The translations under genes were made by a program, and so were the position numbers. This document shows, piece by piece, positions 45,670-56,339 of a stretch of DNA of 64,000 nt; within the stretch, counting starts at the first letter, position 1; each line of letters opens with the position of its first letter. The notes below the pieces were generated by a model, which was not told the origin of the DNA, searched no databases, and was given only the letters and a program-made list of their open reading frames with translations. Location: assembly GCA_037954325.1 (NCBI GenBank), contig JBBMNZ010000014.1:14585956-14649955 (forward strand). Direction: 5' to 3'. The stretch is from Fistularia commersonii (lineage: Eukaryota > Chordata > Actinopteri > Syngnathiformes > Fistulariidae).

Positions 45670-45740
45670 GGTGAGAGTCGGCGCGAGGAGCATGCCCCGC
45701 CCCTTCCCGGTCACGTGATCGAGCTGTCACCCACATACCG
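45670..45740 (-). promoter_or_regulatory. Candidate mapk13 proximal promoter
   Basis: A GC-rich stretch 75-145 bases upstream of the mapk13 ATG. It holds a GC box (CCCCGCCCC, 45694-45702) and a palindromic E-box GGTCACGTGATC (45709-45720), close to the GTCACGTGAC-type site of MiT/TFE and USF factors. There is no TATA box, as is usual for a housekeeping-style promoter. A LINE fragment starts about 80 bases further upstream, so the intact proximal promoter must be short. Confidence 0.5.
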
Positions 45741-45797
45741 TGGCAAGCCTTTGTTTTTGTTTTTGTTTTCTTCAACTGTTTTCTTGTGTGTTTGTCC

Positions 45798-46290
45798 AGG
45801 GGTACTATGTGATAGAAGACTATCAGCCAGATTGAAAGGAAAGGTGTTCAAGACAGTGGTGAGACCAGCGATGCTGTATGGACTAGAAACAGTTACAATG
45901 ACTAAAAAACAAGAGGCAGAACTAGAGGTCGCAGAGATGAAGATGCTAAGGTTCTCTTTGGGAGTGACCAGGATGGATAGGATCAGGAATGAGTCTATCA
46001 GAGGGACGGCACATGTTCGATGTTTTGGAGAGAAGGTCAGAGAAGCCAGACTGAGATGGTTCGGTCCTGTGCAGAGGAGGGATAGAGAATATATTGGTAG
46101 ACGGATGCTGGAATTGGAGCTGCCAGGCAGGAGGTCTAGAGGAAGACCAAAGAGAAGATTTATAGACGTAGTGAGAGAGGATATGAAGGTAGGTGGTGTG
46201 AGAGAGGAGGATACAGAGAATAGGGTTAGATGGAGAAAGTTGACTCGCTGTGGCGAACCCTGAAGAGAAAAGCCGAAAGAAGAAGAAGAA
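45798..46290 (+). mobile_element. RTE-like LINE, 5'-truncated 3' end
   Basis: One open frame reads CDRRLSARLKGKVFKTVVRP, LETVTMTKKQEAELEVAEMK, GVTRMDRIRNESIRGTAHVR and GRRSRGRPKRRF, ending RWRKLTRCGEP. The end CGCTGTGGCGAACCCTGAAG, AGAAAAGCCGAAAG and an (AAG)n tail are complete. This is the best preserved RTE copy here. The 329-residue open frame starting at 45274 is a chance join of mapk13 antisense sequence to this element. Confidence 0.9.
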
Positions 46291-46369
46291 GTTTGTTTCC
46301 CCTTTCTATTGTTTTTTAACCACTGAACAAGGAAAGAAACAACAAGACAAAATGAGATTTATCCATCCA

Positions 46370-46870
46370 TCCATTCATCTGTCTATCTTCCCCCCGTTTA
46401 TCCAGAGTTGGGTCGCGGGGGCAGCAGCTGGACCAGAGAGGCCCAGACTTCCCTTTCCCCAGCCACATGGTCCAGCTCCTCTGGGGGGATCCCAAGGCGT
46501 TCCCAGACCAGCCTGGAGACATAGTTTTGCCAGCATGTCCTGGGTCTTCCCCGTGGCCTCCTCCCGGTTGGAAATGCCCGGAACGCCTCACCAGGGAGGT
46601 GTCCATGAGGCATCCTGACCAGATGCCCGAGGCGCCTCATCTGACTCCTCTCAATGCAGAGGAGCAGCGGCTCTACTCCGAACTCTCCCCGGAAGACAAA
46701 ACTTCTCACTCTATTTCTAAGGGAGAGCCTGGCCACCCTGAGGAGAAAACTCATTTCGGCCGCTTGTACCCGCAATCTTGTTCTTTCGGTCATTACACAC
46801 AGCTAGTGACCATAGGTGAGGGTGGGAATGTAGATCGGACGGTAAATTCAGAGCTCCGCCTTCTGGCTTA
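46370..46870 (-). mobile_element. Non-LTR LINE, ORF2 C-terminal end
   Basis: The minus-strand frame reads MTERTRLRVQAAEMSFLLRV, RSQMRRLGHLVRMPHGHLPG, GRRPRGRPRTCWQNYV and ERLGIPPEELDHVAGEREVW. This is a common fish LINE C-terminus distinct from the RTE-like one, followed by a short 3' UTR with TGGA-type units at about 46355-46380. It is 5'-truncated near 46870. The clade was not determined. Confidence 0.8.
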
Positions 46871-46879
46871 GCTCCTTCT

Positions 46880-47201
46880 TAAAATTAGATTTATTCATAT
46901 TCTAAATAAGATTAAAATAACTTTAAAAGCATAACTGGCAAAAATCCTATTTCCTTCGAATGACTGAATGAGTGAATTAGTGAGTGTCAAAGGTTTGTAC
47001 CATGGCACAGTTCTATCTTGATGTAATATTTTTTTGAAAGCTTGTAACAACTTGCAACTTCACTTTTGCTGCTAATGTGCAATGATTCAATAATACTTCA
47101 AACATATATACTTCAACATATCTCAATGATTATTTGACAAATATTGTCTATTTCCAAGATGACAGCACTGTTGCAAAAGAGTTTCACCTCCAAAATAACA
47201 A

Positions 47202-47258
<57 letters not shown>

Positions 47259-48655
47259 AAGACTATGTCCTTCACCAATCACGGTTTATTGACAGAGGTA
47301 GATAGTGTTGTCCATAAAGAACACTACAGTAAATTAAATCAAGTCTTATTGTTGGAACTTTTCTTTCTCACTGCCCTGCTAATGTGACCCAGAGTGAGAA
47401 AAAGGAAAAAGTCCAGATCAAGGATGACACCAGGTTTCTGATAACAATTAAATGTCACAGAATATTTGATTGAACAACCACATGTATACGAGAAGAGCAA
47501 CCAACAAAGAACAGCAAAGTATTCAAGACGATTGAAAATTACACAAATTACCTGGAAAATACAAATGAACAGAAATGAATGAAAGATTGGATTCATACGC
47601 TTACAAAATTGTATCAGCTAGAAATATATAAAAAAAAAGGAGAAATGTCAACATTTGACCAGCAGAGAGCAGTCGTTAGTTACTAGAGACGAAGAGAAGC
47701 GTGTGTGTCTTTTCATTTCCTTCAAGGAATTTTATTCTTGTCATTGTCTGGTCAACATTAATCCCTATCTGTGTCAGTAATACGACCGGTGCAGAAATAA
47801 TCCAGAGTAAAACAATTCAGCGATTCTTTCTATTTTTTACAACACAAAATAATGTTGATATGTGAATATTATGTTCAGAGAACACATTTTGGCTGCAGTA
47901 ACTACAGTAACATACATCATTAATAGTCACTAAAATCATAGTTCATGTGCGATGAATTTCGGACCACAAACATGTGGGTTTTGCCTGTTTAAAATGTAAT
48001 AAACTTATTATGATCATTAAACCTTTCAAACGCATTCTCATGACCAGAATATCTGCTTTCATTTAATGAATCAAAAAACGGATTAAAGTGGAACTGGACA
48101 CAAAGATACACACCGGAGTAAAGGCAGCAAAAACATATGGTCCAAAGTCTGAATGGGTTTTTCCAAAATAAGAGCCATTTAAGGTCGTTTAGAGTCACAA
48201 TTTTAAACAGCAGAAGAGGCATTTTATGCCGATGAAATGTAAAAGGGATCGGAGTGAATGACAAAAATAGTATTAAATATCATCTAAGAAATGTATATTC
48301 GTATAATGAGGATAGAAATGAATTGATTTGCTTTTGCTAACAGCAATTTAACGAAATAAAAAGATATCATAACATACAATTTAAATGTTATGAAACGAGT
48401 CAGTCTACTTTCAGTTTGATTATCCAATTAATTTGACAATTCTTGATTTGAGTGTAATTTCTAGCGATTTTTTAAAAATGTGGATTAAGTAAGGATCTTG
48501 TAGAGATTTCAAACTATCCTAGCTTCGATTGAATACTTCAACACTGGTATTCTTCTATTAAATTATAGTTATTTAAGTATATCCTTTAGCAGCAAAATAT
48601 GTAACAGATCAATGTTATCGTATATGTCGTACGAATAATTTTATATCTTATTTTG
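46880..48655. other. Intergenic DNA between LINE relics and a candidate exon
   Basis: AT-rich sequence with a 50-bp (AC)n microsatellite at 47206-47255. The rest is unique-looking and without recognised coding content. Confidence 0.45.
47206..47255. repeat. (AC)n microsatellite
   Basis: About 25 uninterrupted AC units. Confidence 0.97.
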
Positions 48656-48671
48656 AAGCTCATAGCTCGAT

Positions 48672-49032
48672 ACTTCCGGCCCCTCCTCGCCTGTGTACAT
48701 GCAACTTGACGGTTTTACGGCCACGGGAACTCCAGCCTGGACGCTTGCGAGGATCTACCTTGCCTGTCCGGACGCTCGTCAACACCAAACAACAACGTCC
48801 ACCTTTAAACTTGAAGGAAACACTCACTCCCTCGCTCTCTCACGCACATTTTTGGGCCAGGATTTTTTTTTGTGTCTTCTTTTCTTTCAACTAAAAGTCT
48901 CCGAAAGCTCCGTGGCTTTTCAGGAGGAAACTTGAAACACCGTAGATTGGAGCTGGACCGTATGATGTTAACGTGGAGGTGTTTCACGCTGGATGATGGG
49001 CGGCTAGTTTACCACCTCCACTAAGACAACAG
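48672..49032 (+). other. Candidate untranslated first exon of an unseen + strand gene
   Basis: An ETS-type ACTTCCGG at 48672-48679 precedes GC-richer sequence (about 48675-49030) set in AT-rich surroundings. The stretch ends AAGACAACAG|GTATGTTC, a strong donor. The only sizeable open frame (48693-48935) ends before the donor and resembles nothing, so the exon would be non-coding. No TATA box was seen. It may also be just a CpG-richer promoter of an unrelated transcript. Confidence 0.35.
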
Positions 49033-49235
49033 GTATGTTCACGGTCACCTTTATTTCAAGGAAAGTCCAGATCCGGTGGCTTAAAATAAGTGAGAAGCCC
49101 TAAGAATTACAATAAATAAATGAATAAATAAATGCCGGGCTCAGGTTTAGGTAAATGCTGCCCACATCAGCTAATTCAGGGTGTTCGATTGTTTTGATGT
49201 TTTTTTTCTTTTGTATCAACACGCTGACTCCAGTA

Positions 49236-49236
<1 letters not shown>

Positions 49237-49291
<55 letters not shown>

Positions 49292-49325
49292 TTAGGCACA
49301 TACTCTTTTGTCAGCTGATGTTGGA

Positions 49326-49359
<34 letters not shown>
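49237..49359. repeat. Opposed (AC)n and (TG)n microsatellites
   Basis: (AC)n at 49237-49289 and (TG)n at 49327-49359, 37 bases apart, so the two can pair as a long hairpin. Confidence 0.95.
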
Positions 49360-49364
<5 letters not shown>

Positions 49365-49367
<3 letters not shown>

Positions 49368-51380
49368 ACTGTGTGAAGCAATTGCCAAATGCCTTGTTCA
49401 CCTGCAAGCATTTGCAGTTGCCGTTTAATGGCAGAACTGGGTGTGTAACCAGTCAGTTTGTTACCTGAGGTTAACCATACCAGATTTGTAAACATTATAC
49501 TTAAAAATAATAAAATAAATGAACCAGCAGCCAACTTCCTCGATTCACTGATATACCGTAGACTATATGTCTTGATAAAGGCCCTGGTCCACACCCAGGG
49601 GGCATGATTGGGTGAAATGTAAATTAATTTACAGAAGCCCCCTTTTCGAATGTAGATTCATATCACATTGTTTGCCTAAATTGGGGGGGAAAGAAATGGA
49701 AAGAAAAAACTTCAAAACAGAGAAACAAACACACCAACAGCATAAAAATGTAAAGTGAGTGCATTACTTTTCAAAAGTGGAGGGCACTTGGTACGTTTTT
49801 GATCAATTCTTGCAATTCTTCCCATAATTGTCATGCAAAAAAAGTCTGTCTTAGTTAATTTTGCATTGAATGGTAAAAGTTAGCTCACCGTTTTTTGTCA
49901 AAAGCAAGATCCATATAAAATACAGAAGACAAAAATCAGTAAATCACTATTTCCAAAATGTTAAAAAAAAAGCAAAATATCACATTGACATACACATTGA
50001 CATGAACGCTTTGTGATGCCCAATTCAGCATTCGTTAAAGTCTGTTTCAAAGGGAGCGCAGCCTGCTGTTTGGTTTTGTTTTGTTTTGTTTTGTGTGTAT
50101 GTGCCTTGCACCTACAGTTGTGTTTCCAAGTAGAAAGCTCATCGGAAAAGGTGCATGTGAGTCAGATTTAGCTGAAATCTCATTTCACTCTCCTACTTTT
50201 ACCGTGATGCCTTCTGCTGCAGAGGAAAAAAAAATCAGGTTTCTTTAAGAAACTCTGAATAATTTCAGGGCACGTTTTGCGTGCAGCTTTTGTGAAGATC
50301 CTCGTGGGGACGTTCTCCAGCCTCCGGTCTTTTACCGGCTCGTGCTTGGGCTCCAGCATCCAAACATTTCTGAATTGCTGGCCATCTGTTTGCTGATTCC
50401 GTTCCAGAAGTGAGACATCACATTAGCCATACTTCACTGTGCTGTATTTAATGGGATGAATGGAAGCGTGCTCAGGCTTAGTCTTATCAGCAACTTTTTA
50501 GTGAAGGAAGCTGGATTGTCGGGATACAATTATTTTTGGGTTCAGTTTGTCCCTTTTTTTTTGCCTATGAACCCCCATCGGAAAAAAAAGAAATTCCACT
50601 TCCTCTCAACAGTAAACATTATTTTAGGATTTTGGATTACCATTTCTCCACACTCAGCTTTTCAAATCTCTAGGTGGCACAGGAAGTGGTTAAACCACCA
50701 TCTGGACCTCTCAGGCACACAGGGCAATAGGTTGGAGGCCACTTCAGTTGCAGCTGGTTACTGAAAAGCGGTGATCCGCAGCTGAAATTCGCTTGGTCTG
50801 TCAATGAATCATAAAAGGAAGGCAGCGTGTTCGAAGCCAGTTGTGGCCGCAGTGATTGATTAGTGTTAACTGTTTGGACGACTTAGGTTGAGTCATTTTT
50901 CCCTCTCTGCAGCTTGACAGATAGAAATAAATGGGATCAACAAAAGCGGCTGAGATGTGATGCCTGATGAACTTCGTCTTCCTCATCGGCTGTTCATCTG
51001 AGGTGTCCTCATATTGTAACAGGATATTAGATATTTTCTATTGAGTCAGCAGAGAAGAATTCTGCACCAAGGTGCAAATGGTGTGCTTAGTCTGCTGTGA
51101 CCAGCAGTTGACAGGTTATTGGTTGCCAATAATATGTTTCCTTTGTGATACAATCCTTGTGCTTCAGCATTCACTGCCCACTTCTGAAGGGAAACTAGAC
51201 TGAAAAGGTTATAGTTACAACACTAACCTGGAATAGATGTGATCAAATCAGCCATTGTTGTCCTGTTGCCTCCCAACTGGATCAAACCTCAGCCTATACT
51301 GGCTGTATCGTCAGCATAGTCACTAAATATGTCTAAATCTAAGAATGATCGTATGATCACATCATTTTGGAACAATTACT
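49365..51380. other. Non-coding DNA, no gene recognised
   Basis: AT-rich with some longer unique-looking stretches (for example 50280-50420 and 50640-51000). A TTTTG run lies at about 50070-50092. No repeat body or exon was recognised. Confidence 0.4.
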
Positions 51381-51384
51381 GTAT

Positions 51385-51470
51385 CTGAATATTAGTATCA
51401 TCCTCAAACATTCAACATCTGGCACAACAATTTCCTTTGGGATAAATAAAGTTGTTCTCATCTCATCTCT
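51385..51470 (+). repeat. LINE/SINE 3' tail (GGGATAAATAAAGTTGTTCT type)
   Basis: GGCACAACAATTTCCTTTGG then GATAAATAAAGTTGTTCTCA and CTCAT units. It is the sense-strand counterpart of 30779-30832, with no body upstream. Confidence 0.7.
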
Positions 51471-51679
51471 TATGTATATTGTACCCGAATTTGGTTTATA
51501 ATTATTTGAGTGAAGGATGTCATTGTAACATTTAACACCAAATAGTAAATCTCCCAGTTATTTCAACAAAGAATCCCCCCTAAAATCTGGAGTCAGCCTC
51601 CTTTACTCAGCAACTAGAGATTTAAATCATGTTTCTTCACATTACCTTATATTAGAGATAAAAGTATTGATTCAACATT

Positions 51680-51908
51680 ATAGTCTCCACTTATACAGCG
51701 CTTTCCTTACCTTGCAGATTCAAAGCGCTTTGCACTAGAGTCCATCCATCCACATCCACCCATTCACACCGATCAGCCCATTGAGAGCAAACGGGTGTTT
51801 GGTGTATTGCCCAAGGACACTTCAGCACACAGACAGAAGGAACTGAGAATCGAAGCGCCAGCCTTCCGATTGGAAGCACGCCGGCTCTACCAGCTGAGCC
51901 ACAGCCAA
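51680..51908 (-). mobile_element. tRNA-derived SINE with AAGCGCT(G/A)TATAAGT tail
   Basis: On the minus strand: TGGCTGTGGCTCAGCTGGTA then GAGCCGGC (box A), GGCGCTTCGATTCTC (box B), CTGAAGTGTCCTTGGGCAA, GTGAATGGGTGGATGTGG, and the end AAAGCGCTGTATAAGTGG. It is near full length. This is the same broad type as the copy at 63308. Confidence 0.85.
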
Positions 51909-51914
51909 CCCAGT

Positions 51915-54220
51915 CACATTGATATCAACAGAACTATAGAAAAACATGATTTTGATAAATGTATCATTGTAAATGTAATCAAAGTTAGTAACATTTTTCA
52001 TTTTTGTGTATAGTTCTACTAAAATGTGACGTAAAGAAGGATTCCAAAACTAAAGCATAATTATACATCAGTGTTTTTCCATATGAATCAATAATGGGTT
52101 GATCATTAAATCAATTTATCGCACATTCTGATGTGTTGTTAATCTCACTGGTTCAGAAAAGCCGGTTAACTTACAATTTCAATGTAAGGCAGTGCTATCT
52201 AAACATTGCAACATAATTCAGACACATTTCAAGACACAAAGAAAAAAAAACAGATATAAAGTCAGATTTAATCAGGCGTTAGGCAGACGAAAACAAGCAG
52301 ATGTATCGTTAAAGGGCATATTAATTAGTAAACGTCTTCAAGGACAGGAAACCAAGGCACTGATTCATAGATGTGTGGCACAGATGAAAATTGGCAATGA
52401 GTCAAGTTTTATTATTGTTTAACTGTTGCAGGGTTGAATGATAAAAAAAAAAAAAGAATTTGAAAACAAGGTGAGCAGAGAGCCTGAACATGTTGGAATT
52501 AGGTGTGTTTGAGCATTCATGCCAGATTCGGGTGATGGAAGTATTTTGGGCGTTCCCCTGTCGGCCATTGCAACAGCTGGTGGTCTCTGATGGTACATTC
52601 TTCAGTGTTTGTATGTGTGTGTGTCTACTGTAGTGGGGTGTAGGAGTGGAGAACTGCAGAAAACACTGTCCGAGGCCCTACTGTGGCCACAGGCGTCGCC
52701 GGCAAGATAAGGCAACTGAATGCCATTGTGCAGTCCTTAAACCCGTGTTATCCTCTCCTCTGCATACCACAGTGGAAGTTCAAGTCACGGCTTTTATTGT
52801 GTTTACAAGCATAGTCCAAATGCTTCTCAAATGGTTTGACTGGGGCTCAGATAGGCTCGCTATCTGCCGGTGAGATTGGATCCCAGGCTTCAATTAAGCC
52901 CTTGAGGGAGTTTGGCCAGTGTTCAGATTGGCAGCCTAATGAATACTTCTTTTCATTACCAGCAAGCCTCTATCCACTGTACTTCCACGCAACCTCCCCA
53001 TCCTCCCCTTCATCTTTTTATGGTACTGACACCTCAATATGAACATCCTTCCCAGATGGATCGCACTTGACAATAGATATGTATATTAATTCAGCCCGAA
53101 CAATGCGGGTCCTAAGGTCAGCTCAGATAGTCGATTGAGGGACCGTGATTTCACCATGTCAGCAGCAAGAGGCCACAGCGACGGTGTTTCCAGCAAACAC
53201 TTTTGGCAGTGAGCACGGGTGGGAAGCTGGCGAGGGATTACTGAGTGACTCTTTCTGGCTGGCCTGTCTCTGTCTGTCTGGATGAGGGGTGGAACAATGC
53301 ACTGTGGCACAATATATTATCTGGGCCTGGAATTCATTTCCACCCTAAAATGCTTCATATAGATGCTATTTATACTGCTTGGTTTGAAGACCATTGGAAC
53401 ATAATACTTCATTATAGACTATTGTTTTCCGATCTCTGATCTAATTAAAGGGACTCCAAATACATTTCATGGATTTTTGTCTCTTTCCCTTTATTTGTCA
53501 GAGCTTCATTATTGTCCTGAGCCTTTCTTTTGAGTGGATGGTTCTTCATTTTTTGTCATCATTCTTTCTGTCTCTGCTTGCTCTCCTTCAAAATTATCAC
53601 GTTATGAAGAAAGAAAAAGAAGCCTAGAGGTGGGGGGGTGGGGTAATAGAAGTTGGATCTCTGACACCAGCCTCTGATTCAGCTGGATGTATGAGTCAGT
53701 GAGTTTGTTTAACAATCCCGCTTTGTGCACCGAATGCAAGTCTATGTAAAATTAGCCTTTGTGATTTATCAAGAAGTCAAATAACTATTTTTTCATTCTT
53801 AAACACAGACATATTCTGACCTTTTATCTTTACATCATTCTGCTGCGTTGCCTTGCTAACATTTCTGTTTTCGGCATGAGAGGACCCGTAACTCACATTG
53901 ATGATGATTTATATTTTCAGGTTTCAGTGGTAAGATTATGGTTTGGCCGACAGAATGACAACTTGGACTCAAAGGTGATCGGATTAGATTTCAGGGAGGT
54001 GAAATCATTCAAGTTCATGATGACCTTTGCAAAAGCTCTTAATCATAAAGAATACATTAATTTGTACACTATTGGCCACTATTTTGGAAAGATTTTCCCA
54101 CAAATGTGTGTTAGGATTCCTTCAAAGTCCTCACTTTGCCAGCTTACTGTGCAGCTTGTTCAAAGGGTAGGAGTGGTTTTCACTTCAGATGAGTTGAATT
54201 GGCCTTGAAAGTTGTTTTTT
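51915..54220. other. Non-coding, transposon-poor stretch
   Basis: Apart from an A13 run at 52443 and a short TG patch at 52612, the sequence is complex and repeat-free, notably 52640-53040 and 53290-53460. Open frames (52646-52873, 53876-54208) lack recognisable domains. The texture resembles conserved non-coding DNA, but only an alignment can show this. Confidence 0.35.
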
Positions 54221-54225
54221 TTCTC

Positions 54226-54276
54226 CCAGTTTTAAGTTAATTGGCCCGCTTTTGGGGCCAATTAACTTAAAACTGG
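54226..54276. repeat. Perfect 22-bp inverted repeat with 7-nt loop
   Basis: The left arm 54226-54247 (CCAGTTTTAAGTTAATTGGC plus CC) is the exact reverse complement of the right arm 54255-54276. The loop is GCTTTTG. T-rich and A-rich flanks extend the symmetry loosely. No target-site duplication or transposon family was recognised. Confidence 0.95.
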
Positions 54277-54279
54277 AAA

Positions 54280-55370
54280 AAGGTGTGGCAAAAAAAACAA
54301 AAACAAAACCCCTAACATCTTAGATTGTTTTTGTTCTTTCTGCATGAATAAATTAATCAAACTACAAGGCCCCTATCAGATTTGTCAGTTGATTAATTGA
54401 AGATAACTAGCTACTAGATGGCACCTTTTATCTGAGCTGCACCCCCCATCCCTCAATCAAATGCATTGTCCTTGATTAAAAAATTAAAAAACAATATGTA
54501 TTCTATTCCGTTTCGTTTCCTTGGGAGGATCAGACTCCGTGTTAGAAAAGTGTCATACAATATGGTCAAGAGTGAACCTCAGTAAATTAATCCTGATATT
54601 TTTGAAATGTAATCTGTTTTTCTGGAGAGAAGAGCACATGTCATAATAAAGACACAGGGTGTGGTTTTATTGTACAAAACCAGCCTTCAACCCTGAGACA
54701 GTTGTGTATGTGCCATGCCACCAGGCTTAGCCCCTCTCCCCAGAGAGCCTCAGCCCAGCCTCTTAGCTAAACCTTAAACCCCCAGCTGCCCTCCCCAAGA
54801 TTATTGCCTCAGGCCTTAACCCTCTCTACCCAGCCTCGAATTAGATTACATACTAATGTCCGCTGTATGCGGTGGCATAATTCATTGTTACCTCTGAGAT
54901 TCGGTCAAAGCCAAAGCTTCAATGTTCTTATTGAATGTTTGCTCCAGCAACGGAGAGAGTTCTCTGGACATAGGGGGTTTATTAAAGTTATGCTTCTTCT
55001 CTGCAAACACCTTCATCTTTCAATGCGGATAGATATCGAAACTTGCGGGTTTACGAGCAAAGCCATCAACCTACATAAAGAATTATATGAATAGCCATTC
55101 ACTTACTGTATGTCTATATTTGAGCTGCTGAGTATCTAGTCCTACATATGTTGCCTGACACCAGAAACACAAACCATCCTCCCACAAACCTGTTGCCCCT
55201 AAAAATCCAGTTGCAAGAAGCGGACAGTTGCTTTCAGACTGCAGAGCTATGCAAGTAATTCGGCTGCCTCACAAGTGGAGCATTCCCTTTCTGGAAAAAA
55301 ATCCTTCAATGCATTTGTCTTGCCTGGTGACATGTTAAACACAAGTCCTCAGTCATAGCACCACCTGAAA
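54280..55370. other. Non-coding, transposon-poor stretch
   Basis: 54690-55090 is complex and free of simple repeats. It contains TTAGATTACATACTAATGTC and CATAATTCATTGTTACC, dense in homeodomain- and SOX-like words. Open frame 54804-55094 shows no known domain. Enhancer function is only a guess. Confidence 0.35.
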
Positions 55371-55374
55371 GAGA

Positions 55375-55404
55375 CCCCCCCCCCCCCCCCACACACACAC
55401 ACAC
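55375..55404. repeat. (C)n(AC)n compound repeat
   Basis: A C16 run followed by seven AC units. The same compound occurs at 44064-44092 and 61311-61344 in the same orientation. Confidence 0.95.
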
Positions 55405-55990
55405 AGTCACTATCAATATGTAAGTGTTTGAAACTAACAATAGATGCGTGTTTGAATACATTTGATCTTTAATCATGTATAGATGATTACGAGCTGTCAA
55501 TGGACGATCAATATCAGTGGCACATGTGTCAAGATAACATTGTGGGAATTGAGGGATCCAACAAAACTAGCTTGGCTGATTTACTTTGCTGTCAGTTGAG
55601 CAAATGGATTTGGGATTACATGTTTGGTAAAACAAAGTGATTAGATCTCCAGGCTGGTGCTAAGTGCATCTTGGGACTCTGGGGCCCGCACTGTCATGTG
55701 GGGGTTCATCTGTTCACCAGAAAGGGATTTTCAGGGTGTCAGTCTAGATCCCTACACGTAGCGGATGGTTAAAATCTCCTTAGGCTACTCAAGAGATGAG
55801 GATGAAATAAGAATCCTTTCCTCAAGGGCCACTTCTGCCTAGGAGCACCTTTGATTATTGATAGCTGTCTTTTGGCTAACTATTAATTACGGCACATTTT
55901 GTTTTGGGTGGACTCCATATTGTCCAAGTGAAGGAAGTTATCCTCTCCCGTTGGTGTCTTTCTTCCTATTTACCAATGCACAAGCCATGG
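55405..55990. other. Non-coding, transposon-poor stretch
   Basis: About 55550-55930 has no repeats and carries CACCTTTGATTATTGATAGC, TGTCTTTTGGC and ACTATTAATTACGG. These contain TCF/LEF-like, PBX/MEIS-like and homeodomain-like words in a 60-base span. This is a candidate regulatory element. Confidence 0.35.
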
Positions 55991-55994
55991 AAAT

Positions 55995-56335
55995 AATGAC
56001 TTGAAAATTCCACCTTGGTGGCACTGGTTAGTTCTTCCACTAGTCAACAAAAGGGTCCCTGGTTCAATTCCGACAGGGGGACTCTTGTGTCGAGTCTGCA
56101 TGTTCTCCACATGGCTGCGTGGGTTTTCCTCCAAGTTCTCCAGTTTTCTGACACAATTCCAAACATGCAGAACGTTAATTGGAGAACCAAAATTACCCAG
56201 GTGTGAATGAGAGATTGAGTGGTTATTTGTCTCTATATGTGGCCCTGTGATTGAATGGCAGGTGTACAAATGACAGCTGGGATAGGCTCCAACTCCCTGA
56301 GTGCAGGACAAGTGGTATAGATAATGAATAAATAG
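55995..56335 (+). repeat. Dispersed fish repeat (tRNA-like head family)
   Basis: Head TTGGTGGCACTGGTTAG, box-B-like CTGGTTCAATTCCGACAGG, then GTCTGCATGTTCTCCACATG, CAGGTGTGAATGAGAGATTG, GTGGCCCTGTGATTGAATGG and CAGCTGGGATAGGCTCC, ending GAGTGCAGGACAAGTGGTAT. The copy is full length. Confidence 0.85.
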
Positions 56336-56339
56336 AAGG

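Noticed and set aside
46398..46793. 131-residue minus-strand open frame as a host protein
   Set aside because: It has the Arg/Trp-rich ending of a common fish LINE ORF2 (GRRPRGRPRTCWQNYV), so it is a transposon fragment.
51680..51908. tRNA gene on the minus strand
   Set aside because: Box A and box B are present, but the sequence runs into a SINE body with an AAGCGCTGTATAAGT tail.
53876..54208. 110-residue open frame as a small gene
   Set aside because: No domain, no promoter or splice context and no strong start context; the stretch reads better as non-coding DNA.
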